Made by a program: the position numbers and the translations under genes. DNA of 16,546 nucleotides, taken from NCBI GenBank assembly GCA_964455935.1, contig CAYVZU010000089.1:1-16546 (forward strand). Reading direction: 5' to 3'. The notes below the pieces were generated by a model that ran no database searches, was not told the DNA's origin, and was given only the letters and a program-made list of their open reading frames with translations. This document shows, one piece after another, positions 1 to 6,882 of this stretch. This DNA is from CAYVZU01 sp964455935. Its GTDB lineage: Bacteria; Fibrobacterota; CAYVZU01. Position 1 is the first letter of the stretch. Every line of letters begins with the position of its first letter.

Positions 1-28
1 TAGAGGAGTTTGACTATAAGCTATGACC

Positions 29-67
29 AAAAATCTGATGAGTGTCCACGATGTCGTGGCACTCATC
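29..67 (-). terminator. Rho-independent terminator downstream of the tandem-STAS gene
   Basis: Positions 37-44 plus 46-51 pair with 54-59 plus 60-67, giving a 14-bp stem broken only by an unpaired T at 45. Read on the minus strand, the hairpin is followed by AGATTTTTGG (36 back to 27), a T run. It starts 40 bp beyond the stop codon of the minus-strand STAS gene, so it most likely ends that transcript. On the plus strand there is no good T tract after it. Bases 1-28 hold nothing I can call. Confidence 0.75.
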
Positions 68-106
68 ACCTAATCCCTATTCCCTTCTTGCGAAGCGCAC
101 AGGCTA

Positions 107-811
107 TCAGGCCGCGTGCCAGCTTTCAATGGCTGCTTCGGCTGAGGCAAAGAACGGAACAAGCGAATCAACGCCCGCTTTCTGCAGGATCAGCTTGACA
201 AGTCCCCCGGCCCCAAAAACGCCAATCTCTCCGCCGGATGTCTTCAGGATAAAGTAGACATTGAGAATTTCATCAGCGGCTTTTATGTCCAGATACTCCA
301 GCTCATGAAGGTCAAGCAGAATTCGGGTATTTCCGGCAAGAGCGAGCAGCAATTGCTCCTTTAGCTGCTTGCCGCCTTCGGGCATGCAAAGCATTCCCGA
401 GAGCTGGAAAATGCCCACATCTCCCACGGCTTTGTACGAGAGATTCAGATTGTATTTGTTGCTCTGGTCATCGAGCGACCCAAAAAATTCCTGTTTGGAT
501 TGGAACGACTCGGCTCCGCTTTCGATTGTGAAGATCCAATCCAGCCGGGCTTGTTGAAAGACCTTGAATGGCTGACCGCGCAAGTCGCGAATCCGCAAAT
601 CCCCGCCTTTGGCCCGCGCTTCACGCAGGTACTGTACCAAAAGACCGATTCCCGTAGAATCGACAAACTTCAGTTTCGATGCATCGGCGGCCACAAAATT
701 GCCGTTCTGCACCAGGGGACGCAGCAGCCCGCGCACCTTCTCCGCGTCACGGATCGTCACTTCAGCCGGAAGCTCGACGACCGTCCAATTTTGTTCCGCT
801 GTTTCCTGCAT
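107..811 (-). CDS. Tandem STAS-domain protein (anti-sigma-factor-antagonist-like)
   Basis: Two STAS domains in tandem, numbered from the upstream ATG at 817: the first at about residues 10-105, the second at about 128-233. The first keeps the classic KFVDSTGIGLLV signature with Ser54, the position phosphorylated in SpoIIAA/RsbV-type antagonists. The second has YLDIKAADEIL at the same place, with no serine, so it is probably a non-switching partner domain. STAS antagonists bind anti-sigma kinases or other regulators in the cytoplasm; no anti-sigma factor is visible nearby. An ATG at 817 is also in frame, but the ATG at 811 has AGGA five bases upstream, while at 817 the purine stretch abuts the start codon. 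The gene stands alone on the minus strand and ends at a hairpin terminator. The STAS fold is secure; the regulated process is unknown. Confidence 0.85.
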   Translation of the reverse strand: MQETAEQNWTVVELPAEVTIRDAEKVRGLLRPLVQNGNFVAADASKLKFVDSTGIGLLVQYLREARAKGGDLRIRDLRGQPFKVFQQARLDWIFTIESGAESFQSKQEFFGSLDDQSNKYNLNLSYKAVGDVGIFQLSGMLCMPEGGKQLKEQLLLALAGNTRILLDLHELEYLDIKAADEILNVYFILKTSGGEIGVFGAGGLVKLILQKAGVDSLVPFFASAEAAIESWHAA

Positions 812-829
812 ACCCATCCTTGTCTTTTA

Positions 830-858
830 AATTTACATCCGCACGTTCTCGAACACAA
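830..858 (-). promoter_or_regulatory. Possible sigma70 promoter for the tandem-STAS gene
   Basis: Read on the minus strand, TTGTGT (858-853) and TAAATT (835-830) are separated by 17 bp and lie just upstream of the STAS start. The -35 match is weak (TTG only) and the -10 matches four of six bases. The spacing and position are right but the sequence alone is not decisive. I could not pick a convincing promoter for the oppositely oriented tRNA in the same interval. Confidence 0.3.
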
Positions 859-909
859 TTGGAACAGCGGATGGAAAAGGTTTTTTTCGGAATAGTATCT
901 TACGCACGA

Positions 910-982
910 GCGCCCATAGCTCAATGGATAGAGCAACAGATTTCTAATCTGTAGGCTGCAGGTTCGAGTCCTGCTGGGCGCA
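910..982 (+). tRNA. tRNA-Arg (anticodon UCU)
   Basis: A full cloverleaf can be folded by eye. The acceptor stem is GCGCCCA (910-916) with TGGGCGC (975-981) and discriminator A982. The D stem is GCTC/GAGC (919-922/931-934), the anticodon stem ACAGA/TCTGT (936-940/948-952), and the T stem GCAGG/CCTGC (958-962/970-974) with loop TTCGAGT. The loop TTTCTAA places TCT at 943-945, which reads AGA/AGG arginine codons. No 3' CCA is encoded. The minus-strand gene at 944-1315 runs 39 bp into it. Confidence 0.97.
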
Positions 983-1315
983 CGAACCCTCCCGCAAGAG
1001 TCGCACAACCACAAGATAGAATACATTGGGCGCCCACAGCACCAATCCTCCCACCAGGCAAACAAACATGCTGAGGACCTTGAAACAGGGTCCCGCGAAC
1101 ACCGCGGCACGAGCGTAATTATAGTAGTTCTGGTCTTTTTGCGAGAACATGCGCAGGAACCCGCCGGCCGAACTTCGATAGCGCTCCTTGGCTTGCGAAC
1201 CGACCGAGTGGAGGATTTGACCCGTGGAAAAGAGAAGGAGCCCGTTTAGCAGAAGCAGGACCCCGATAATTTGGATAAAGACCCGGGCAGGCCTGCCGTC
1301 CGGCTCCCTTATCAT
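944..1315 (-). CDS. Small two-helix membrane protein of unknown function, 3' end antisense to tRNA-Arg
   Basis: A 123-residue product beginning MIREPDGRPARV, with two hydrophobic segments at about residues 12-35 and 78-108 and a charged, Tyr-rich loop between them. I do not recognise the family. The start ATG (1315-1313) overlaps the TGA of the upstream gene in an ATGA arrangement, which argues for translational coupling and against the much longer in-frame extension. The last dozen residues (CAQQDSNLQPTD) are the reverse-strand translation of the tRNA, and the stop TAG lies across its anticodon loop. That tail is a recurring by-product of reading through a tRNA-Arg and is unlikely to be conserved. 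Probably an inner-membrane partner of the exported protein encoded just upstream. Confidence 0.6.
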   Translation of the reverse strand: MIREPDGRPARVFIQIIGVLLLLNGLLLFSTGQILHSVGSQAKERYRSSAGGFLRMFSQKDQNYYNYARAAVFAGPCFKVLSMFVCLVGGLVLWAPNVFYLVVVRLLREGSCAQQDSNLQPTD

Positions 1316-1986
1316 TGCTGCGGCGCGATGTCGCGACTGCGCTTCCACCATAGATCCCAGATCTCCGCATCGTCTCCGTATTCCTTGCCGGTGATTCTGC
1401 GAAGAGCCGCGCAGGCATAATTTTCGATTCGAAACGGAAGACGACGATAGCCGCGCTCGATCCAAACTGTTTTGGTTCCGGCCGCGGCAACCAACGGCTC
1501 AGGGCCAAAGGCCTGACCGATCATAACGGCCAGCCCCTCGAAAACCCCGGAAGCCTCCAATGCTTCCGCAAAGGGCGCGTTGGATGGATTGCGGTATGTG
1601 GTATCGGTTCCCACGATTTCAATCGAAGGACGCGAACCGACAAAGCTTTCTTTTGCGGTTTCTTCCCCCCTGCTCATCTCCAGGGAAACCGACAGATTGG
1701 CTCCCGTATAGGCCTCGATTCCGCCGTCATATCGTTCCAGAACCGGTTCGGCCTGCAGGTCCGCCCTAAGCTCAATTGCGGCCGATTGGCCCGTTACAAC
1801 CCGGAATCCGGCAGCTTTGAGTATGGCCTCAATCTTCTCGCCGAAAAGGACATGGTCACCCGCTCCATTCGTCATGCCGTATTGCTCAGTAACGGACAAA
1901 GAGACCGTGCCATGACTGGCTTTGGATCCCTCTGCGCACTGAAGCACCGGAATTCCTAAAAGGGCCACCAAGAAGATCTTACGCAT
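1312..1986 (-). CDS. Exported protein of unknown function (signal peptide, FlgO-like middle, HEAT-like C-terminus)
   Basis: 224 residues starting MRKIFLVALLG. The N-terminus is a typical export signal with a hydrophobic run at 4-15 followed by VLQC at 14-17. Cys17 could be a lipoprotein cysteine, but Gln at the -1 position is atypical for a lipobox, so plain signal peptidase I cleavage is also possible. Residues 45-115 (an amphipathic helix, then alternating strands) resemble the small alpha/beta fold seen in FlgO/LPP20-like envelope proteins; this is impression only. The C-terminal segment at about 190-212 (ALRRITGKEYG, then W and WW) resembles the last helix pair of HEAT-repeat proteins. 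A longer in-frame start at 2091 would cross the promoter tract and hide the signal peptide, so I chose 1986. First gene of a two-gene minus-strand operon. Confidence 0.65.
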   Translation of the reverse strand: MRKIFLVALLGIPVLQCAEGSKASHGTVSLSVTEQYGMTNGAGDHVLFGEKIEAILKAAGFRVVTGQSAAIELRADLQAEPVLERYDGGIEAYTGANLSVSLEMSRGEETAKESFVGSRPSIEIVGTDTTYRNPSNAPFAEALEASGVFEGLAVMIGQAFGPEPLVAAAGTKTVWIERGYRRLPFRIENYACAALRRITGKEYGDDAEIWDLWWKRSRDIAPQQ

Positions 1987-1996
1987 ATTTTTTTGC

Positions 1997-2024
1997 TTGA
2001 AATAATCCCTGGCATATATATAAT
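1997..2024 (+). promoter_or_regulatory. Strong sigma70-type promoter for the plus-strand operon
   Basis: TTGAAA (1997-2002, five of six matches to the -35 consensus), a 16-bp spacer, then TATAAT (2019-2024, perfect -10). Transcription would start at about 2031. It points toward the deacetylase gene at 2247. On the opposite strand the same AT tract offers TATATA as a -10, with a weak TTGTGC 16 bp upstream, so it may also serve the divergent minus-strand operon. Confidence 0.65.
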
Positions 2025-2030
2025 AAATTT

Positions 2031-2246
2031 CCCAAGTGGCACAAAACCGCTCCGATCCGGAAGAAAAGCCGCGCTTTTCAAGGAAAGCCATAAATATGCC
2101 GATGTAATGAATGGATTTATTGTGACCTTGCTTCAGAGAAAAGTGAAGGAAGCGCCTCTAACTTTCTGGAGTTTTAAGCACTGAAGTAAGCGCGAACGGC
2201 AAAAGAGTTGTCAAAATTGGCCAAAAATAATAGATTTAGCATTGAG
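2031..2246 (+). promoter_or_regulatory. Long structured 5' leader, no recognised riboswitch class
   Basis: About 215 nt lie between the predicted transcription start and the first gene. GAAAAGC (2063-2069) and GCTTTTC (2073-2079) form a 7-bp hairpin. CTTCAG (2131-2136) can pair with CTGAAG (2181-2186), with an inner AGAAAAGT/ACTTTCT helix inside it. I see no T tract after these hairpins and cannot match the leader to a known riboswitch. An open frame with a TTG start at 1993-2184 crosses the promoter and has no family signature, so I do not call it a gene. Confidence 0.3.
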
Positions 2247-2885
2247 ATGAAGAAAAACACAACGTCCAGGCGGGCAATCCTTGCCATCGGCTCCCATCCG
2301 GATGATATCGAATTCGGATGTGGAGGAACTCTATGCAAATACTCCAAGGCGGGCCATGGCGTCTACCTTCTCATTATGACCTACGGCGAACGCCGGGGAG
2401 ATCCGGCGCGCCGCAAATCGGAACAAATTCGTTCTTCCAGAGTAATGGGTGTAAAAGAGGTCTTCTGGGGCGGATTGGCCGACACGCGCGTGTCTTTCTA
2501 CGACGACGTCATTGGCCGCATCGAAAAAGTCATCGACCAGGTGCAACCCGATCAAGTGCTTGTGCATTTCGGCAAGGACACCCACCAGGACCATCGCCAT
2601 ATTCATAGTTGCGCGATTGTGGCAACCAGAAACACGCCCAACGTCCTTTTCTTCGAAGGCCCTACAACGGTCGATTTCACTCCCAATGTATTTGTGGATG
2701 TGGGCGATGAAATGAAAGACAAACTTCGTTGTCTCAAATGCCACTCGTCGCAGGTTATGAACACCAATATCGCGCAACAATCGATCATCGAAATTGCACG
2801 GGCCACCGCCAATTTCAGGGGTACCCAGTGCAAGCGACCGCAGGCCGAGGCGTTCCAGTCTCTCCGCCTTCTCCTGACGATGTAA
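2247..2885 (+). CDS. PIG-L/LmbE-family deacetylase (N-acetylglucosaminyl type)
   Basis: 212 residues, usual length for the family. GSHPDDIE (15-22) is the hallmark AHPDDxE zinc and catalytic motif. DTHQDHR (111-117) supplies the downstream His-Asp-His element seen in BshB1/MshB-like enzymes. Members hydrolyse the N-acetyl group of GlcNAc-containing small molecules or lipid-linked sugars in the cytoplasm. It is followed after only 2 bp by a WecA-like transferase, which suggests that its substrate may be the GlcNAc-type lipid-linked sugar made by that enzyme; this is inference. A TTG at 2208 would add 13 residues. I prefer ATG 2247 because it gives the family-typical MKK..ILAIG N-terminus, though neither start has a strong ribosome-binding site. 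First gene of the large plus-strand operon. Confidence 0.85.
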   Translation: MKKNTTSRRAILAIGSHPDDIEFGCGGTLCKYSKAGHGVYLLIMTYGERRGDPARRKSEQIRSSRVMGVKEVFWGGLADTRVSFYDDVIGRIEKVIDQVQPDQVLVHFGKDTHQDHRHIHSCAIVATRNTPNVLFFEGPTTVDFTPNVFVDVGDEMKDKLRCLKCHSSQVMNTNIAQQSIIEIARATANFRGTQCKRPQAEAFQSLRLLLTM

Positions 2886-2887
2886 CC

Positions 2888-4057
2888 ATGAACCCAAGCA
2901 AACTCAAATGGATTCTCGGGGCACTATGCTTGGGTTTCTTCTTTCTGCCGCCCGTAAAGCATTGGTTCGAGGCCTATGACTACGGCAACTACTACGTGCA
3001 GGGGCTCTTTCTTTTTCCCGTCAGTTTCCTGCTTTCGGCCCTCTCAATGCCTTTCTTCATGCGTCTTGGCCGCAAAGTGGGACTTCTGGACCACCCCGAT
3101 CAGTCGCGAAAAGCGCATCGCCATGCAACCCCCCTCGTGGGCGGGCTGAGCATCTATTTTGCCTTCATGTTCACGCTCGCCTTCAACTATCATTTCTCGA
3201 TCCAAATGAAAGCAATCGTCGTGGCAAGCACTCTGATCTTCCTCGTGGGACTCCTCGATGACCTCTTCGAACTCTCCGCCTGGGTGCGACTGGGTGTCCA
3301 GATTATCGCCGCTTCCATTCTGGTTTACTTTGGCGTGCGGGTGACATTCGTCCCCGACTACCTTGGCGGGGTTTTCACCGAAACCGTGATTACAATCACT
3401 TGGCTAATCGGGATCACCAATTCACTTAACTTCATCGATGGCATCGACGGGCTAGCCGCGGGCTCGTGCGTGATCTACTGCTTTTTCTTTTACTTGGTTT
3501 CAGCGGCAACGGGCCAGGGATATATGATGTTTCTGGTTGTAGCCATCGCGGGGAGTTGTCTTGGGTTTGTTCTGTACAATTTCCGCTTTGCCAAGCACGC
3601 TCTTGCTTTTCTGGGTGATAGCGGCAGCACGTTTCTGGGATTCTTCCTGGCCAGCATCGCCATTCTGGGCGAATGGGGAGCCAGCGTGACCGATATCGCG
3701 GTTCCCATCCTTGTGATGAGCGTTCTGATTTTCGATATGACGCTGACCACCGTGGTGCGCATCTACACCCGCGAGGTTCGCACATTCGGGCAATGGATCC
3801 ATTACACGGGCCGGGACCATTTTCACCATCGACTATCGAATCTGGGTCTTGGCAACCGCTTGGCGGCCTTTATCATCTTTGGAGTCAGCATCTGTTTCGG
3901 CCTCGAGGCTCTGGCCTTAAAGGGCGCCCCCGCATCCGAGGCCGGCTTGATCCTGGTACACTCAATCCTTGTATTCTTCATCTTGGCAGTGGTTCTGACG
4001 TACCGCAAACACAAAGCCGATGCGAGCATTTCGGTCAACGGGGCGTCCCAATGCTAA
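2888..4057 (+). CDS. WecA/MraY-family undecaprenyl-phosphate sugar-1-phosphate transferase
   Basis: 389 residues of mostly hydrophobic helices with every motif of the polyprenyl-phosphate N-acetylhexosamine-1-phosphate transferase family. These are RKAHRHATPLVGG (74-86), LLDD (122-125), NSLNFIDGIDGLAAG (178-192), FLGDSGSTFLG (241-251) and GRDHFHHRL (308-316). The tandem Asp residues and the HxHH-type loop indicate a GlcNAc- or GalNAc-1-P transferase of the WecA/TagO branch, not MraY itself. The enzyme starts a lipid-linked glycan in the inner membrane. An in-frame region upstream (from 2729) belongs to the overlapping deacetylase gene. ATG 2888 sits two bases after the deacetylase stop, and the stop codon overlaps the next start by 7 bp (ATGCTAA). 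The exact sugar and acceptor glycan cannot be read from the sequence. Confidence 0.93.
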   Translation: MNPSKLKWILGALCLGFFFLPPVKHWFEAYDYGNYYVQGLFLFPVSFLLSALSMPFFMRLGRKVGLLDHPDQSRKAHRHATPLVGGLSIYFAFMFTLAFNYHFSIQMKAIVVASTLIFLVGLLDDLFELSAWVRLGVQIIAASILVYFGVRVTFVPDYLGGVFTETVITITWLIGITNSLNFIDGIDGLAAGSCVIYCFFFYLVSAATGQGYMMFLVVAIAGSCLGFVLYNFRFAKHALAFLGDSGSTFLGFFLASIAILGEWGASVTDIAVPILVMSVLIFDMTLTTVVRIYTREVRTFGQWIHYTGRDHFHHRLSNLGLGNRLAAFIIFGVSICFGLEALALKGAPASEAGLILVHSILVFFILAVVLTYRKHKADASISVNGASQC

Positions 4058-5058
4058 CCAACGACGAAGTCAACCAACTTATTCATTCCCTGGAAACCAC
4101 ACCGGCTTTCCCGGTGATCGAATCGCTCTATGCACGCAGCAAGGACTCACCTGTTTTCGCCGCAAAATCCGTGGCACGTTCCTACCAAGACCTGTTTTTA
4201 AAAGTCGAAGAGGTGGTTCTTAATAGCTTTGTGCGCAGCCGGTCGCGCCGGACCCGGGAACTCCCCTTCACCAGCCTTTACGCAATTTCCGAAATGATCA
4301 CCTACCTGCTGCCTACGCATACCTCCGAGCTCCTTGTCGAGGCAATGCGGCCCGATTATCTGGACCACTATTTCCCCTGCCATCTATTGAACGTGTCGAT
4401 TCTGTCGTGCCGCCTGGGCATGGAATTGAAGCTGAAACCAAAGGAATTGACCGATCTGGGCGTTGCGGCCCTGGTGCACGATCTGGGCATGGCTCTTCTG
4501 GACTCATCGCTGTTCACCCATGAGCGGGTTTTCTCCGAAAATGAGCGCCGGACCATCGAGAGCCACCCTGTTCTGGGATACGAATTTCTGGCCAAGGTGC
4601 AGGATGATTTCCCATGGCTGGCGCGCGTCGTGCTGGAGGAACACAAACGCGAGGACGGCAGCGGCTATCCGGCGGAAGGCTCGGGCGAGATCCATCCTTA
4701 TTCAAAAATCATTGGGATATGCGATACGTTCGAGGCCCTGACACATCGGCGATTTCACAGAAAAGCCCTTCATCCGGCTGACGCCATGCGAATCGTGCTG
4801 CAGGCCCGCAACACCGAGTATTCGCCCACCATTGTAAAGGCGATGGTGGAGGCATTCTCTCTGTACCCAGTTGGAAGCTTCGTATATCTGAACAACGAGA
4901 AGGTCGCCAAAGTGATCGAGCCCGCGCCCGGCAACCCGTTGCGCCCCGTTGTGAAGCTGGTGGGGCAGGAAGCTCACATCATTAGGCTCTCAAAAGAGAC
5001 CCACCTTTATATCGCGGGAATCGCCCACGACGAGACTTACAAGGAACTCAAGCCGTGA
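4051..5058 (+). CDS. HD-GYP domain protein (candidate cyclic-di-GMP phosphodiesterase)
   Basis: 335 residues. A helical N-terminal part of about 100 residues with no recognised sensor is followed by an HD-GYP domain at about 105-265 and a C-terminal beta-rich tail. Candidate metal ligands are His111, HD at 143-144, His172, His198 and Asp225, and the HDLG and DGSGYP signatures are clear. The usual HHExxDGxGYP reads EHKREDGSGYP here: the first metal-binding His is Glu and the following Glu is Lys. The metal site, and so activity, may differ from a classic phosphodiesterase. The start overlaps the WecA-like gene by 7 bp and its stop overlaps the next GTG start (GTGA), so it is translated as part of the glycan operon. 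It probably couples cyclic-di-GMP or a related nucleotide signal to this locus. Confidence 0.85.
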   Translation: MLTNDEVNQLIHSLETTPAFPVIESLYARSKDSPVFAAKSVARSYQDLFLKVEEVVLNSFVRSRSRRTRELPFTSLYAISEMITYLLPTHTSELLVEAMRPDYLDHYFPCHLLNVSILSCRLGMELKLKPKELTDLGVAALVHDLGMALLDSSLFTHERVFSENERRTIESHPVLGYEFLAKVQDDFPWLARVVLEEHKREDGSGYPAEGSGEIHPYSKIIGICDTFEALTHRRFHRKALHPADAMRIVLQARNTEYSPTIVKAMVEAFSLYPVGSFVYLNNEKVAKVIEPAPGNPLRPVVKLVGQEAHIIRLSKETHLYIAGIAHDETYKELKP

Positions 5059-6095
5059 GCGAGCCTCAAGGCCGCTCTCTTTCCTTTCTCCGCAAAACCC
5101 TGGTCGCAATTGCCCAACACAAGACGGTGGAAGTCCCCACGCGCCCGCCGAATTGGAACGAGGTGCTCCATTTTGCCCGTCTACAATCGCTGGAGCCATC
5201 CCTGTATTCGGCGCTTTGCAACGCGCCGGACGTCCCGCCTCCTCTTATCGATGCTCTTCGGGAGCACTCGGTTGGGGCCTTCGCGAAAGCCGAATTTGCC
5301 TGGGACGTTCTCGCCGGTCTTGCCCCGGATTTGTCGGCCGCGGGCCGTTGCGTTATTTTGCAGGGACTGGCGCTACTGGAAACGGTATATCCAACCGACA
5401 CAGCACGTTTTCTGGGGGATATTGATCTCTTTCTTGAAGGGGCCGATTGGGACCGTGTGACAAAGACGCTGGAAGCCAATGGCTTCCAGCCCTGGCTAAA
5501 CTACACGACTGTCTGGATCCGCGAGGGCCTTACGCTGGACCTGCATGCGAGCCTGTGGGGAGAAGAGAGGATTCCCGGCCGCCGCTTTATCCTTCCGGGC
5601 TATCCCAACAGGTTTAGGCCAAGCAAGCGCTGTCCCGGCCTCTTTCTATTGCCCCCGGAGTGGATGCGTGTCCACACAACTTATCACATGGTCAAGCATG
5701 GGTTTTCCAGACTGATTTGGGATCTGGATCTTCTGTTGCTTGACCAAGGTGACGGCTCGGTTTCCGGAGCATCGGTCTTGGCCGGGAAACTGGCCGGGCT
5801 GGCTCAATACCGGACAGAAGCACTGCGTGAAATTGCCCCTCCCCGATCGGATTCCTTCGGCGAAACGCAATGGTACGTTCTCAAGCATGTCATGGCTGGT
5901 GCCGGCCGGCCGTTGTGGGGGGAAATCGGCCTTGCCATGTTGGCGCCAAACCTGTGGAAGGCTTTTCTCTATCTTCTTGGATCGTTGTTTCCTCCAAAGA
6001 GGGTTCTGCGTGAGATGTATGGCCCACATGGCTCGTTTATCCTCTATTTGCGGCGGTTTGGATCCTTCGTTTCTTTGGGGGCCGAATCAAGATGA
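5055..6095 (+). CDS. Nucleotidyltransferase-fold protein, PF14907 (NTP_transf_5)-like
   Basis: 346 residues beginning at a GTG that overlaps the previous stop (GTGA). The segment LQGLALLETVYPTDTARFLG (102-121) followed by DIDLFL (122-127) is the family signature, with Asp122 and Asp124 as the paired nucleotidyltransferase acidic residues. LDLH (161-164) follows, then HMVKHGFSRLIWDLDLLLL (211-229), a typical C-terminal helix. In most relatives the first motif reads LKG; here Lys is Gln103. Relatives occur beside PqqD, HprK-like kinase and lasso-peptide genes; in pseudomycoidin-type lasso clusters one has been linked to adding sugar to a phosphorylated peptide (from memory). Here the next gene is an HprK-like kinase (ATGA overlap), so a role in peptide tailoring is plausible but unproven. 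The nucleotide or sugar substrate is unknown. Confidence 0.8.
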   Translation: MSEPQGRSLSFLRKTLVAIAQHKTVEVPTRPPNWNEVLHFARLQSLEPSLYSALCNAPDVPPPLIDALREHSVGAFAKAEFAWDVLAGLAPDLSAAGRCVILQGLALLETVYPTDTARFLGDIDLFLEGADWDRVTKTLEANGFQPWLNYTTVWIREGLTLDLHASLWGEERIPGRRFILPGYPNRFRPSKRCPGLFLLPPEWMRVHTTYHMVKHGFSRLIWDLDLLLLDQGDGSVSGASVLAGKLAGLAQYRTEALREIAPPRSDSFGETQWYVLKHVMAGAGRPLWGEIGLAMLAPNLWKAFLYLLGSLFPPKRVLREMYGPHGSFILYLRRFGSFVSLGAESR

Positions 6096-6880
6096 AATAT
6101 CCCCTGCGCCTACATCTGGGCTCTTTGGCAATTGAGCTCACTCTTTCAAACAAAGCTTTCTTCAAGCTCGCTCGCAATCGATATCACGATTGCCTGACCC
6201 AGGACAAACCTCATTTTCGGCTGGAAGTCCGCCTGAGTCCTTTTAGGGAAGGCAATCCTGGTTCCCTGGCGAGAGTCGAATACACGGACTGCTGGAAGGC
6301 CCGGCGTTATGACTTTCGGGCGGAATGGAAAGGCAAAACCGGCACGGTGCAATTTAGACGATTTCGGATCACCTCTTTCGATTCCTTTCTCCGCGTGTTT
6401 GTGGCGACGATGCTCCCGTCGAAAAACGGACTGCTCCTTCATTCGGCGGGGATCGTCCGCAAAGGCCGGGCGTACGTTTTCACGGGTCCCTCGGGTTTTG
6501 GCAAATCAACGGTGTGCGCGCTCTCCCCCCATGATCGAGTCTTGTCGGATGAAATCGTGGCCCTCAACTTTTCCCGCGGCCGCTTCTGGGTCAGGGCAAC
6601 CCCTTTTTGGGGAAGCCTGGGAACCGGCCCCTGCCCTCGAAAACGTTATCCGCTGGCCTTGGTATCGTTTCTTCGCAAAAGCCGAATTCACGCCACGGCG
6701 CCAGCGGCGCCAGCGCAATCGGTCGCCAAACTACTGCGGTGCGTCTGCCGGTTTGATGTCCATGGACCTGCAGCCGAAAAGATCTTGGACTTTGTATCCG
6801 CACTCGTCGTAGAGACGCCCTGCCGGGAACTATGGTTCCGCAAAGACCCGGGCTTCTGGCGCCTGCTTGAATCGGAATAG
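6092..6880 (+). CDS. HprK-related P-loop kinase (HPr-rel-A / peptide kinase-like)
   Basis: 262 residues. After a divergent N-terminal half, LLLHSAG (114-120) leads into the P-loop TGPSGFGKST (131-140), then VLSDEIVAL (150-158) in the position of the HprK Walker B-like SDD motif, and TPFWGS (170-175), which is characteristic of HprK-related proteins. It lacks the HPr/CcpA context of true HPr kinase. In the paeninodin type of lasso-peptide cluster a homologous kinase phosphorylates the C-terminal serine of the precursor. The only small peptide encoded nearby (11398-11565) also ends in Ser. The gene overlaps the nucleotidyltransferase gene by ATGA and is followed 2 bp later by the S26 peptidase gene. 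Kinase fold is well supported; the substrate is inference. Confidence 0.82.
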   Translation: MKYPLRLHLGSLAIELTLSNKAFFKLARNRYHDCLTQDKPHFRLEVRLSPFREGNPGSLARVEYTDCWKARRYDFRAEWKGKTGTVQFRRFRITSFDSFLRVFVATMLPSKNGLLLHSAGIVRKGRAYVFTGPSGFGKSTVCALSPHDRVLSDEIVALNFSRGRFWVRATPFWGSLGTGPCPRKRYPLALVSFLRKSRIHATAPAAPAQSVAKLLRCVCRFDVHGPAAEKILDFVSALVVETPCRELWFRKDPGFWRLLESE

Positions 6881-6882
6881 GA

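Noticed and set aside
944..1465. Longer version of the two-helix membrane protein starting at 1465
   Set aside because: The extra 50 residues lie over the upstream signal-peptide gene in another frame, and the ATGA overlap at 1315 gives a natural start.
2017..2060. Sigma54-type promoter around AGTGGCACAAAACCGCT
   Set aside because: The GG and GC elements are 9 bases apart instead of 10 and the -12 box lacks TTGC, while a better sigma70 promoter overlaps the region.
2331..2897. Minus-strand frame over the deacetylase gene
   Set aside because: It is a mirror of a well-supported coding gene and has no family signature.
3673..4050. N-terminal extension of the HD-GYP protein starting at 3673
   Set aside because: It lies over the WecA-like gene in another frame; its composition is Arg/Gly/Pro-rich with no fold, and ATG 4051 gives a coupled start.
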